A stretch of 64,000 nucleotides of DNA from JBBSDP01 sp963754335 (GTDB taxonomy: Bacteria; Planctomycetota; Phycisphaerae; Tepidisphaerales; Tepidisphaeraceae). The notes under the pieces are model-generated. The model had not been told where the DNA came from, searched no databases, and saw only the letters and a program-made list of their open reading frames with translations. Location of the stretch: NCBI GenBank assembly GCA_963754335.1, contig CAVWFQ010000001.1:186001-250000 (forward strand), given 5' to 3'. Both the position numbers and the translations under genes were made by a program. Below are positions 37,464-45,662 of this stretch, piece by piece (positions within the stretch are counted from its first letter, which is position 1; each line of letters opens with the position of its first letter).

Positions 37464-37808
37464 TCACGTTTGGTTCGCCCGGTCCACTGCCTCTTCGACT
37501 GACGGCGCCACCGAGAGAATTGTGTTCAGCTTGCAGCGGCGCAGGACTTCGTCAGCCATGCCGCGCACCCCGCTGAGCACCAGCCGGCGATGCACGTGTT
37601 TGAGTTCGCGTTCGGCGGCGAGCAACAGGCTGATTCCCGGTGTGGTGAGCATGTCGACGCCATCCAGGTCCACCACCACCGATGGTCCGGAGCGGATGGC
37701 GGCCACGAAGGCCGGCTCGACCTGATCGACCCCGTCCCGCGTCAGACTTCCAGCCAGCCGAAGCACCTTCACCCCCCGAATGTCTGACTGATCCAAAGTA
37801 GCCATCAC
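37464..37808 (-). CDS. STAS-domain anti-sigma-factor antagonist
   Basis: The 114-residue protein is a single STAS domain (GVKVLRLAGSLTRDGVDQVE, SVVVDLDGVDMLTTPGISLL, HVHRRLVLSGVRGMADEVLR). The usual phosphorylated Ser in the Asp-Ser-Ser-Gly loop is replaced by Thr-Thr-Pro-Gly, so one of these threonines may be the target. In the Bacillus partner-switching model the dephosphorylated STAS protein binds the anti-sigma kinase. It is the first gene of the operon with the REC-HATPase. No sigma factor is nearby. Confidence 0.88.
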   Translation of the reverse strand: MMATLDQSDIRGVKVLRLAGSLTRDGVDQVEPAFVAAIRSGPSVVVDLDGVDMLTTPGISLLLAAERELKHVHRRLVLSGVRGMADEVLRRCKLNTILSVAPSVEEAVDRANQT

Positions 37809-37933
37809 AAATCCCTTGAGCTTGAGCGATTAGCGCAATCTTCGCGTTTTGCGGGGAAATTTGCCAGTGAAAATTCGATGGGAGGGGTTGGTGACCCTGT
37901 GAATCGCGAAGGCGCTCGCGACTAACACGGCGT

Positions 37934-38893
37934 CTACGATATTCCAACGACGTTAATCGGATTTCCAGCAATCCAGGAGCGGATGTTATCGGCTGTCGTG
38001 CGCATGAGGGCGCGGCGGGCCGTCAACGTCGCCCAGGCGATGTGCGGCGTAATGATGCAACGCGGAGCCTGGAGGAGCGGGTTGTCAGAACGAATCGGCT
38101 CAACGGAGACGACATCAACCGCGGCCCCCGCCAGGCGACTGTCGCGCAGCGCGGCGGCGAGGTCCGCTTCGATGACCAGCCCGCCGCGAGCGGTGTTGAT
38201 CAGCACAGAGGTCGGCTTCATCAGGGCCAGCCGCCGGGCATTCACCAGCCCCTGCGTGTGCGGCGTGAGCGGACAATGGAGCGAAATCACGTCCGCTTCG
38301 GAGAAGATGCCGTCGATCTCCCGAAACGCAAAGGGAACGGCTGTATTCGAAGCGGTTCGCGTTGCCGCAATCACGTTCATCCCCAGCGCCTGAGCGAGCT
38401 GGCCGACACGACGCCCGATGCGCCCGACGCCGATCAGGCCCATCGTCAACCCGGCCAGTTGCACCAGCGGCCGCCTCACCAGACAGAAATCCGGGGCACG
38501 CTCCCACTCACCCTGCTTGACGATCGAGTCGTGAAAGCCGACCTGACTGCACAATTCCAGCAGCAGCGCAAGTGTGAATTGAGCAACGGATTCGGTGCCG
38601 TATTCCGGCACGTTGCAGACCACCACGCCGCGTCGCGAAGCGGCCGGCACATCGACGATGTTGTATCCGGTGGCGGTGACTGCGATCAGCTTCAGATCGG
38701 GTAGCTCGCCGATCGTTTCCGCCGACAAAGGCGCCTTGTTGGTCACCAGAATCTGGGCGCCGCGAGCGCGATCGAGAAGCTCGGCCGGCGTTGTGCGCGG
38801 GTAGACGGAGAAATCACCGAGGGATGCAAGAGCATCCCACGGGTTGTCCCCCGGATTAAGCGTGTAGCCGTCGAGTGCAACGATGCGGGGCAT
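37934..38893 (-). CDS. D-2-hydroxyacid dehydrogenase (hydroxypyruvate/glyoxylate reductase type)
   Basis: The 319-residue protein is a complete NAD-dependent D-2-hydroxyacid dehydrogenase. The Rossmann motif is GLIGVGRIGRRVGQLAQALG, followed by LHCPLTPHTQGLVNA. Catalytic residues are the Arg in INTARGGLVIEADL, the Glu in VVSVEPI and the His in TPHIAWAT. LIAVTATGYNIVDVPAA is the substrate-side motif of the hydroxypyruvate reductase branch. It reversibly reduces 2-keto acids such as hydroxypyruvate or glyoxylate; the exact substrate cannot be read. It is followed 13 bases downstream by a short, damaged gene on the same strand (38907-39624 lies upstream of it). Confidence 0.92.
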   Translation of the reverse strand: MPRIVALDGYTLNPGDNPWDALASLGDFSVYPRTTPAELLDRARGAQILVTNKAPLSAETIGELPDLKLIAVTATGYNIVDVPAASRRGVVVCNVPEYGTESVAQFTLALLLELCSQVGFHDSIVKQGEWERAPDFCLVRRPLVQLAGLTMGLIGVGRIGRRVGQLAQALGMNVIAATRTASNTAVPFAFREIDGIFSEADVISLHCPLTPHTQGLVNARRLALMKPTSVLINTARGGLVIEADLAAALRDSRLAGAAVDVVSVEPIRSDNPLLQAPRCIITPHIAWATLTARRALMRTTADNIRSWIAGNPINVVGIS

Positions 38894-38906
38894 GTTCTCA
38901 ATCGAA

Positions 38907-39624
38907 TCAATTTGCGGGAATCAGTTTGATTTCCTTCAGGTTCATCAGCACCCCGCGCGTCAGCGGCGTGGCGGGTCGGATTGTAAGCGCGGTCGGACCG
39001 GCCGTCAGCGCGACGGTCGCCAGCGTGATCACTTTGAACTGATCGTTGCCGCGCGTGAGTTGCGTTTTGCCGGGGAATTCATGGCCGGCGACGCTCAGGG
39101 TAAAATTGCCGCCGTTGCCCGGGCCACAGCCATAAGTGAGGTCCAGCTCGTATTTGCCGTCGGTGGGAAGATTCAAATCCCAGCGGGCCGTATCGTCCGG
39201 GGTCTTGAGATCGGTCACCCAGACCATGGTCAAACGTGGATTCTCGCGATGGGGTTTTACTTTTTTAGGGTTTTTCAGTCCCCGGCTTTATCGAGCCTTC
39301 GGCGGCGGCGGCTTGTCGCCGCGATGGTCTTCGAGGCGGGCATGACCGCCGAGCACCGCATGATCGGCGACCAGAAAAATCGTCGCCGGCGCCGGGATCC
39401 GGCTCGTCATCCAGCGCAATCGGAGTCGTCAAAGAATCGCCCGGATCAGAAGGACGGGTCTCCGGCAAGGCGTCAATCGCGTGCGACAATCTGGGAACCG
39501 GCGTTCCGGTCTGGGCCCAACTGGATCGCAGCCGCATCGATCCGATCATCACCGCCCCGGCCAGCACCGAGAAAAAAGCCAGCAGGGTTACCACCAGCAG
39601 CAGTACACCTCGAAACACAATCAA
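38907..39624 (-). CDS. Membrane-anchored protein with carbohydrate-binding-like domain, several frameshifts
   Basis: The N-terminus is a signal anchor (GVLLLVVTLLAFFSVLAGAV). The C-terminal 100 residues are a beta-sandwich of the galactose-binding type often fused to planctomycete sulfatases and glycosidases: TARWDLNLPTDGKYELDLTY, NFTLSVAGHEFPGKTQL, TLATVALTAGPTALTIRP and GVLMNLKEIKL. Between them the frame changes at about 39395, 39300 and 39265, inside a short Pro/Lys-rich linker. With shifts resolved, the protein is about 235 residues and has no catalytic domain. It lies just upstream of the hydroxyacid dehydrogenase and may share its transcript. Confidence 0.6.
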
Positions 39625-39719
39625 CCTCCAAGAGGCGGAAATAACCCGTCATTTGCTCTCACCTACGGGCGAAAGCAATACTCCATACTCCCCAAACCGC
39701 ATAACATTGTCGCAGATTC

Positions 39720-40857
39720 ATGATGAACGACGATCGCCCCGAATCATCGAAGCCGATGAACCATCTTCCCCGGACCGCGACGTCCTGCAGGAGCAGATGG
39801 CCGCCGGCCTGCACATCGGCGCCCAATGGTACGTCTCGCTCGATGGGCGATGCGTCGCCGACGAAGCGGTCGGCGAATCCCGGCCGGGCGTGCCCATGAC
39901 GCCGCAAACGCTGATGTTCTGGCTGTCGGCCAGCAAACCTGTTGCGGCGGTGGCGATCGGACAGCTTTGGGAACGCGAGCAGTTGGATCTCGACGATACA
40001 GTCGCGCGGCACATTCCGGAATTTGCGATCAAAGGGAAAGAATCGATCACGATCCGCCACATCCTCACGCACACCTGTGGTTTTCGCTGGCTCGAAACGG
40101 GTGGCCGCAGACGCCATGGGATCGAGATTATCGCCAAGACTCTGCGCCATGCCGATCGAGCGCGACTGGATCCCCGGCCAGCGCAGGGTATCACCCAATG
40201 ACAAGCTGGTTCATCCTCGGCGAGATCGTCCGCCGTTCCGACGGGCGAAGATTCGAACGATACGTGCGCGAGGAGATTTTCGAGCCGCTGGAAATGCGCG
40301 ATTCGTGGATCGGCATGCCCGCCGAGCGATGGGAAGCGTACGGCGACCGAATCGGAATTCTTCAACAGACGGATAAGCAGCCGATCCGGCCGCTGCCCGG
40401 CTTCGATACCGAAGCCGCCGCGACGCATTGCAGGCCAGCGGCGAACGGCATCGGCCCGATCCGCGAGCTGGGACGATTCTACGAAGCCATGCTCGCCGGC
40501 GGCGCATTGGCCGGCCGGCGCATCCTCCGCCCGGAAACCGTTCGCGCACTCACCACGCGGCAACGGATCGGCATGTTCGATGAAACCTTTCAAACATGTC
40601 ATCGACTGGGGGCTTGGGTTCATCGTCAATTCGAATCGCTATGGAATCAAACCGTGCCTTATGGCTTTGGGCCTTACGCGGGCGAAGAGACCTTTGGCCA
40701 CAACGGCAGGCAATCCTCCTCAGCATTCGCTGATCCGGAACATGGTTTGGTTGTGGCAATCGTCTGCAATGGCACGCCGGGTGAAGCGGCTCACGATCGA
40801 AGGATGCGGGCGATTCATGCGGCGATTTATCGGGATTTGGGGTTAACCAAGCCTTGA
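39720..40857 (+). CDS. Serine hydrolase, class C beta-lactamase family, many frameshifts
   Basis: Conserved pieces of one protein lie in three frames: LFWLSASKPVAAVAIGQLWE-type text (read as LMFWLSASKPVAAVAIGQLW, with catalytic SxxK), ITIRHILTHTCGFRWLETG, EIIAK, CAMPIERDWIPGQR, TSWFILGEIVRRSDGRRFER, WIGMPAERWEAYGDRIGIL, KHVIDWGLGFIVNSNRYG, TVPYGFGPYAGEETFGHNGR and FADPEHGLVVAIVCNGTPGE. At least five shifts are needed, four of them between 40095 and 40200. This is denser than elsewhere, so the gene may be a real pseudogene or a poorly sequenced patch. The family hydrolyses esters or peptides; the substrate is unknown. Confidence 0.7.
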
Positions 40858-40942
40858 GGGTCGTGGCATTTTTTCGTGGTATGGGCGTCCCGCCCATGTG
40901 CCGCGGTACTTCGCGACGATCGATGATGCACCGCCGTTCCAG

Positions 40943-40998
40943 CAAGAGCGCAGCGTTCTTTTCACCCCGTGAACGAAGAACGCTGCGCTCTTGTTTTT
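40943..40998 (+). terminator. Intrinsic terminator with an 18-base perfect stem
   Basis: CAAGAGCGCAGCGTTCTT (40943-40960) pairs perfectly with AAGAACGCTGCGCTCTTG (40976-40993), with a 15-base loop, followed by TTTTTC. It stands 85 bases after the serine hydrolase gene. Confidence 0.8.
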
Positions 40999-41112
40999 CT
41001 CGGTCGAGTACGACCGAGCCGGCGTGAGTACACGCCTCACGGGCTGAAAGCCCGTGCCACGGCGGCGGCGGAATTTTCGTCGCAATTTGGCCTTTCGCGA
41101 TATAATCTCGTC

Positions 41113-41778
41113 GTGCTTCGTCCCCTCACGACTGTTTCATCCGCGCTGTCGCTGGGACTTTTCCTGATCAGTCTTCGCTACTGGATCATCAGCTACCGGA
41201 CGGGTGCGAGTCATTATTTTTCTCTCGACGACTCGACCCATTTTCGTTGGAGTGATCTAACGTTTAATACTGGTCGGGGATGCTTCAATTTTGTATACAC
41301 AAACCACGCGTTCCAAACTCAGAGGGATTGGCGCACTTTCGGACAAAACCACTGGAACATGCTCGGCTTGGGCTATCCGCCCCTGACGTTGTTCCACTCC
41401 GTGAAGGCCGCGCCAGCCACCAATTTCGTGCAGTCGGACTTTAGCTTCCGTCAATTCACAACTTACACCTGGCCCACTAGCGTCGAGTGGCAAACAAGTA
41501 CTCACGTGTCATGTCCAGCGTGGTTTGCCGCTGTCGCGACAAGTGGACTTCCGCTTCTCTGGTTAACGGCGGCGCTGCGCTCGCCTCGCAGATTTAACCT
41601 CGCGCGTGAGAGTTGTGGCTTTGATCTCCTTGCCTCGCCCAAGCGATGCTCCGAAAGCCACACAACGGAACGATCCGCCCTACCCTTGAAGACCCTCGAA
41701 TCCCTTTCGGCATACTCCGCTCCGCCTGCGGAGCCCGACGAACAGCGTGAATGCCCGTTTATCCCACAGGTTGAGTAG
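41113..41778 (+). CDS. Planctomycete membrane protein with degenerate zinc-ribbon tail
   Basis: The protein is about 221 residues from the GTG at 41113, which follows a perfect TATAAT at 41101-41106. A hydrophobic helix (VSSALSLGLFLISLRYWIIS) near the N-terminus precedes a soluble region, and a second hydrophobic stretch (SGLPLLWLTAALRSPRR) precedes the tail. It belongs to a large planctomycete family whose members end in a zinc ribbon like CRTCGYDLRATPDRCPECG. Here the ribbon reads SCGFDLLASPKRCSES and has lost two of its four cysteines. Function unknown. Confidence 0.65.
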   Translation: MLRPLTTVSSALSLGLFLISLRYWIISYRTGASHYFSLDDSTHFRWSDLTFNTGRGCFNFVYTNHAFQTQRDWRTFGQNHWNMLGLGYPPLTLFHSVKAAPATNFVQSDFSFRQFTTYTWPTSVEWQTSTHVSCPAWFAAVATSGLPLLWLTAALRSPRRFNLARESCGFDLLASPKRCSESHTTERSALPLKTLESLSAYSAPPAEPDEQRECPFIPQVE

Positions 41779-41843
41779 CCTTCGTCATTTTCCTCCGATC
41801 GACGACGTGTGGTCGAGGGGAAGGATCAGTAATATCATCCGCA

Positions 41844-42670
41844 ATGCCCCCACTGGTCGAACTCTCACACGTCGATTTCGCCTACGGCTCACAATCGATC
41901 CTCAAGGACGTGAATTTGCAGATCGAGGAAGGCTCCACGTTGGGTCTGATCGGACCCAACGGCGGCGGTAAAACGACGCTCATCCGCCTCCTTCTCGGAA
42001 CGCTCAAGCCAACGCGGGGGACGATCTGCATCGGCGGATTGGCCGCCGCGGCGGCAGTGCGGCGCGGCGACCTGGTGGGATATTTGCCGCAGCATCCGCG
42101 CGTTCCATCGCAGTTTCCCGTCAGCGTGCGGCAGGTGGCGCGAATGGGATTGGCGGGGAAGACGGGGATGCTGCGACCTTACGCCGCTGATGATCTGGCC
42201 TTTGTCGAAACACTCCTGGATCGGGCCGGGGTGGCGCATCTGGCGGATCGATCGATCGGATCACTCTCCGGCGGACAGTTGCAGCGCGTGCTCATCGCCC
42301 GGGCGCTGGCGGCGCGGCCGCGACTGCTGCTGCTCGATGAGCCGACCACCGGCATCGATCGCGGCGGGCAGCAGCGGTTCATCGAGTTTCTCGCGGATTT
42401 CAAGAAGGAACTGAAGCTGACGCTTGTGCTGGTCAGCCATGACCTGCGGCGGTTTCATCGATCTCCGACCGGATCGCCTGCCTCGATGGCTCGCTTCACT
42501 ATCACGACGTGCCGGATCATCTCCCCGCCGATCTGGTTTATCGCATGTTCGCCTGCGACCTGGAAGCGATGGGGATCAAAGGGGGACATGTCTGCACGCA
42601 CGGACTCGCGGAAGGAGAGGATGGTGGATTGAGAATAGAGGATGGAAAAGCAAAGCCGGCTGCCGTTTGA
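41844..42670 (+). CDS. Metal-type ABC transporter ATPase (ZnuC/MntB-like), one-base shift
   Basis: The ATPase has Walker A GLIGPNGGGKTTLIRL, signature SLSGGQLQRVLIARALA, Walker B LLLLDEPTTGID and H-loop LVLVSHDL. Sequence after the H-loop degrades; shifting near 42447 gives VSSISDRIACLDGSLHYHDV and HGLAEG, the usual C-terminus of zinc/manganese-uptake ATPases, to a stop at 42670. The last residues (GLRIEDGKAK) are encoded by a palindromic repeat. The permease gene follows by 81 bases. No metal-binding protein is adjacent, so the transporter's solute receptor must lie elsewhere. Confidence 0.87.
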
Positions 42671-42750
42671 GGCTCCATCCTCTATTCTCTCTTCTCCCAC
42701 CATCCTCTATCTTCCACCTCTATTCTCTATCCTCAATCCTCCATCCTCGC
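42626..42750. repeat. Long palindromic repeat, AGAATAGAGGATGG family
   Basis: GGATTGAGAATAGAGGATGG at the left is opposed by CCATCCTCTATTCTCTCTTC and further CATCCTCTAT and CTATTCTCTATCCTCAATCC units up to the permease start. A half-copy (tccatcctcaatcctctatcc) lies at 44130-44151. The ATPase gene ends inside this element. Confidence 0.75.
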
Positions 42751-42751
42751 C

Positions 42752-43594
42752 TTGTCTGTCTGGCCGCTCATCACCGCTTGCTCGATGGCGATCGCCTGCG
42801 CGGCGTTGAGCGTGTTCGTCGTGACACGGCGATGGGCATTCATCGGCGAAGGAATCAGCCACAGTGGATTCGGCGGCGCGGGGACGGCCTGGGTGCTGGC
42901 GCTGTTTGTGCCGGCGCTCGACCAGGCGTGGCTGCCGTACGCCGGCGTGATCGTCTTCTGCCTTCTGACGGCGCTGGGGATCGGATACCTCAGCCGGGGC
43001 AAGGGCGTAAACAGCGACGCCGCGATCGGAATTTTCATGGTCGCTTCGCTGGCGTGGGGAATCCTGGCGCAGCAGATCTATCGCGGGAAGCGGCATGTCG
43101 ATCCGATCGGATGGGATGTTTTCCTCTTCGGGCGGATGTCGGATATCACGCCTCAATTCGCAGTCGCGGCGACTCTTGTCTGCCTGGCGGTAGTGGTGGT
43201 CGTGATTCTGCTGGGGAAGGAAATCCTCGCCTACTGTTTCGATCCCGCCATGGCGGAAGCGTCCGGCGTTGCCGTGGGATTCATTCACTATCTGCTGATG
43301 GTCCTCGTCTCCCTCACGATCGTGGTCGGCGTGCGCGTCACCGGAAACGTGCTGATCACCGCGCTGTTGATTCTCCCCGGCACGACGTCGCTTCTGCTTT
43401 CGCAGCGATTGAAAAATGCCATCTTCGGCGCTATCTGTGCAGCGCTGGCCGGCACGCTGGTCGGCCTCTGGGCCGCCTCCTTCTGGCCGGCCCTTCCGAC
43501 CGGGCCGGCGATCGTGCTGGCGCTGTTTGCGCAATTCCTGATTGTGCTCGCGATCGCGAAGGTTCGGGGGAGAGCGGCGTCACAGCCGGATTAA
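42752..43594 (+). CDS. Metal-type ABC transporter permease (ZnuB/MntC-like)
   Basis: The 280-residue polytopic protein has eight or nine hydrophobic segments of the ABC-3 permease family. Typical pieces are VTRRWAFIGEGISHSGFGGA, RGKGVNSDAAIGIFMVASLA, GWDVFLFGRM and GVRVTGNVLITALLILPGTT, the last being the family's conserved cytoplasmic loop and helix. It forms the membrane channel for the ATPase encoded just upstream. A TTG at 42752 is the best start; no Shine-Dalgarno is visible, because the repeat occupies the gap. Substrate is inferred to be Zn or Mn. Confidence 0.9.
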   Translation: MSVWPLITACSMAIACAALSVFVVTRRWAFIGEGISHSGFGGAGTAWVLALFVPALDQAWLPYAGVIVFCLLTALGIGYLSRGKGVNSDAAIGIFMVASLAWGILAQQIYRGKRHVDPIGWDVFLFGRMSDITPQFAVAATLVCLAVVVVVILLGKEILAYCFDPAMAEASGVAVGFIHYLLMVLVSLTIVVGVRVTGNVLITALLILPGTTSLLLSQRLKNAIFGAICAALAGTLVGLWAASFWPALPTGPAIVLALFAQFLIVLAIAKVRGRAASQPD

Positions 43595-43664
43595 GAACAT
43601 CTTCGAGCTGGCGAGATTTTTGGAGTTGCCGAAAGAATGATCTATCCGCGATCCTGTCGCGTAT

Positions 43665-43886
43665 ATGAAAATCTTCATGCAAACCAGACAGATCGGATTC
43701 GCCTTCTTGGGATTGATGTCGATCGCTGTCGTTGGCATTCAGGGATGCCAGCAAAGTTCAAACACGCCCGATCCCGCCGCTGGAACCATTCACCAGGGCG
43801 GCCCCGGCACCGGCGGGAGCGGAACCGGCACCAACAGCGGTGACTCGGGAACCAACAACGGTGGGCCCGCCGGTGTCAACAAATGA
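43665..43886 (+). CDS. Small glycine-rich lipoprotein
   Basis: The 73-residue protein begins with a lipoprotein signal (IGFAFLGLMSIAVVGIQGCQ) in which Cys27 is the likely lipidated residue. The mature part is a low-complexity linker (GGPGTGGSGTGTNSGDSGTN) with no domain. The start at 43665 is preferred; Met at 43677 is possible. It lies 70 bases after the permease gene on the same strand. Function unknown. Confidence 0.6.
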   Translation: MKIFMQTRQIGFAFLGLMSIAVVGIQGCQQSSNTPDPAAGTIHQGGPGTGGSGTGTNSGDSGTNNGGPAGVNK

Positions 43887-43918
43887 GCTGTGTTTAAAGA
43901 ATCAGCCTTTCTTCCTTA

Positions 43919-44069
43919 GCGTTTAGCCGCCTCCGCTTGCGGGGCGCGTCGCATTGCACGTCATCGTCGATTGGACTGAAGAATGCGCGCGCCTTGCGCG
44001 CGCGTTTCCGATGATCATTAATCCGAATTGTGTCGTCAGACGCGGCCCGCAAGCGGACCGGCTAAACGA
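43919..44069. repeat. Nested long-range inverted repeat
   Basis: Outer arms AGCGTTTAGCCGCCTCCGCT (43919-43938) and AGCGGACCGGCTAAACG (44052-44068) pair imperfectly and enclose an inner hairpin of GCGCGCGCC and GCGCGCGC near 43985-44005. A related half-element (cgtttaggcgccccgctcgc) lies at 8899-8918. The gap holds no gene. Confidence 0.65.
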
Positions 44070-44162
44070 TAGGGAAGAGGAGCTGATTTCGATCCTGGCA
44101 GGGTCTCTTGCGAAGACCACTCTCTATTTTCCATCCTCAATCCTCTATCCTCTCCGGGCATC

Positions 44163-44894
44163 GTGAGCGATCCGATCGTCCAATGTCATCACCTGGGCAA
44201 ACAGTATGAGCGCGGTCAGACGCGCGTCATTGCGCTGGACGATGTGAATACCGTCGTGAGCCGCGGCGATTTCGTCGCCTTGATGGGACCAAGCGGCTCG
44301 GGCAAATCGACGCTGCTGCACCTCATCGCCGGGATCGACCGCCCCACCGCCGGCTCCATGACCGTTCTCGGCGACGATCCGGCCGCCATGACGGAAAAGG
44401 CCCTCGCCCGCTGGCGCAACGCGCATATCGGATTTGTATTTCAGTCCTTCAATCTCATTCCGGTCCTCACGGCGGTGGAGAACGTCGAGCTTCCGTTGAA
44501 GCTGACGCGATTGTCACGAAAAGATCGCCGCGATCATGCGCTCACGGCGTTGCGCCTCGTCGGCCTGGAGGACCGGACGCATCATTTTCCGCGGCAGCTC
44601 TCGGGAGGTCAGGAACAGCGCGTGGCGATCGCCCGCGCGATCGTGACCGATCCCGATCTGATCCTCGCCGATGAACCCACCGGCAATCTCGACGCCACCA
44701 GCGCGCATGAAGTGCTCACACTCCTGCGCCGGCTCAACTCCGAATATGGAAAGACCGTGGTCATGGTGACCCACGACCCCAACGCCGCATCCGTGGCGCA
44801 TATCGTCTATCACCTGGACAAGGGACGGCTCGGCCGGCGTGTCGAGCAGGCGACGGGGCACGATGGATATGAAAAACAGGAGCCGGGACGATGA
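44163..44894 (+). CDS. LolD/MacB-type ABC transporter ATPase
   Basis: The 243-residue ATPase has Walker A ALMGPSGSGKSTLLHLIAG, the LolD/MacB-type Q-loop segment HIGFVFQSFNLIPVLTAVEN, signature QLSGGQEQRVAIARAI and Walker B LILADEPTGNLD, with H-loop VVMVTHDPNAA. Related ATPases drive lipoprotein release or efflux with an FtsX/MacB-type permease. No such permease follows; the next gene is on the other strand. It starts with GTG and has no evident Shine-Dalgarno. It may work with a permease encoded elsewhere. Confidence 0.9.
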   Translation: MSDPIVQCHHLGKQYERGQTRVIALDDVNTVVSRGDFVALMGPSGSGKSTLLHLIAGIDRPTAGSMTVLGDDPAAMTEKALARWRNAHIGFVFQSFNLIPVLTAVENVELPLKLTRLSRKDRRDHALTALRLVGLEDRTHHFPRQLSGGQEQRVAIARAIVTDPDLILADEPTGNLDATSAHEVLTLLRRLNSEYGKTVVMVTHDPNAASVAHIVYHLDKGRLGRRVEQATGHDGYEKQEPGR

Positions 44895-44916
44895 GACAGG
44901 CCGCGGTGCCTGGCGC

Positions 44917-45114
44917 TTAATGGTAGTATTCGATAAACAGCGGAAGCGCGTAGAACCCGGCGGCGACAAGGAACGCGAGCCATCCCGCCCATTTGGTGCG
45001 CCGCCAGAGCAGCAACAGAATCAGCATGACGGCAAGGATCTCCAGCACCGTCATGGGTCCGCCGGGAATCCCCGGGAACGTGCGATTGATCAAGTGCGGA
45101 AAGAAATCCATCAT
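44917..45114 (-). CDS. Small two-helix membrane protein
   Basis: The 65-residue protein has two hydrophobic helices (MTVLEILAVMLILLLLW and WLAFLVAAGFYALPLFI) joined by RRTKWAG. The start is well set by AGGAGG seven bases upstream. I do not recognise a family. It is convergent with the LolD-like ATPase gene, 22 bases apart. Confidence 0.65.
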   Translation of the reverse strand: MMDFFPHLINRTFPGIPGGPMTVLEILAVMLILLLLWRRTKWAGWLAFLVAAGFYALPLFIEYYH

Positions 45115-45293
45115 TGCGTGGCCTCCTTCTAATATCGACTTCTTCAACCTATCACACGAATTCCGATGTGAAGGCGTCGAGGAAGATTTCCGCTTGATTC
45201 GTGGTGGAATGGGTCACGATTATGATCACTGTATGATTTGTAGTGGCGGCGCGGTATTTACCGGACTTTCGCCGATCTCCAGTGGAGCCCCTA

Positions 45294-45535
45294 TGCCAGC
45301 CAGCGAAGACGATTTGAAAAAAGCCCTCAAGGCCTTCAAGAAGCGTTTGAAGCTCACCCGTCTTGATGACGAATCGAGCCTAGGGCACGGTCCCATGAGT
45401 TCCGGCGGCCGCGACAAGGTTATTTCCATCCAGCCGCCCCTCGGCTTCGGCGCCCAGATCTGGGAAGAACTGGCCGAAAAGGGTTATCTTCGCCGCGACG
45501 GAAAGGGGTTCTATGAATTGGTTGATGGCAAGTGA
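45294..45535 (+). CDS. Conserved small protein of unknown function
   Basis: The 80-residue protein reads MPASEDDLKKALKAFKKRLK then DDESSLGHGPMSSGGRDKVI and ISIQPPLGFGAQIWEELAEK, ending GYLRRDGKGFYELVDGK. The last part looks like a small winged-helix or RNA-associated module. I recall similar short planctomycete proteins but cannot name the family. GGAG precedes the start by eight bases. No operon partner is obvious. Confidence 0.65.
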
Positions 45536-45556
45536 GTGAGAGGTAACGCTATTTTC

Positions 45557-45591
45557 AACTTTTAGCCGCTGTCCCGCAGGGCAGCGTTATC
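45557..45591. repeat. Palindromic repeat, GCTGCCCTACGGGACAGC family, copy 2
   Basis: AGCCGCTGTCCCGCAGGGCA is the reverse complement, with few changes, of the repeat at 22705-22740. It precedes the sialate O-acetylesterase gene. Confidence 0.65.
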
Positions 45592-45662
45592 GCCTGTGCG
45601 GACGCGTACTCGCGGCCGCTCCTTATCGGACGACACGTTCCTTCACCGCTATGGAGTACTGC

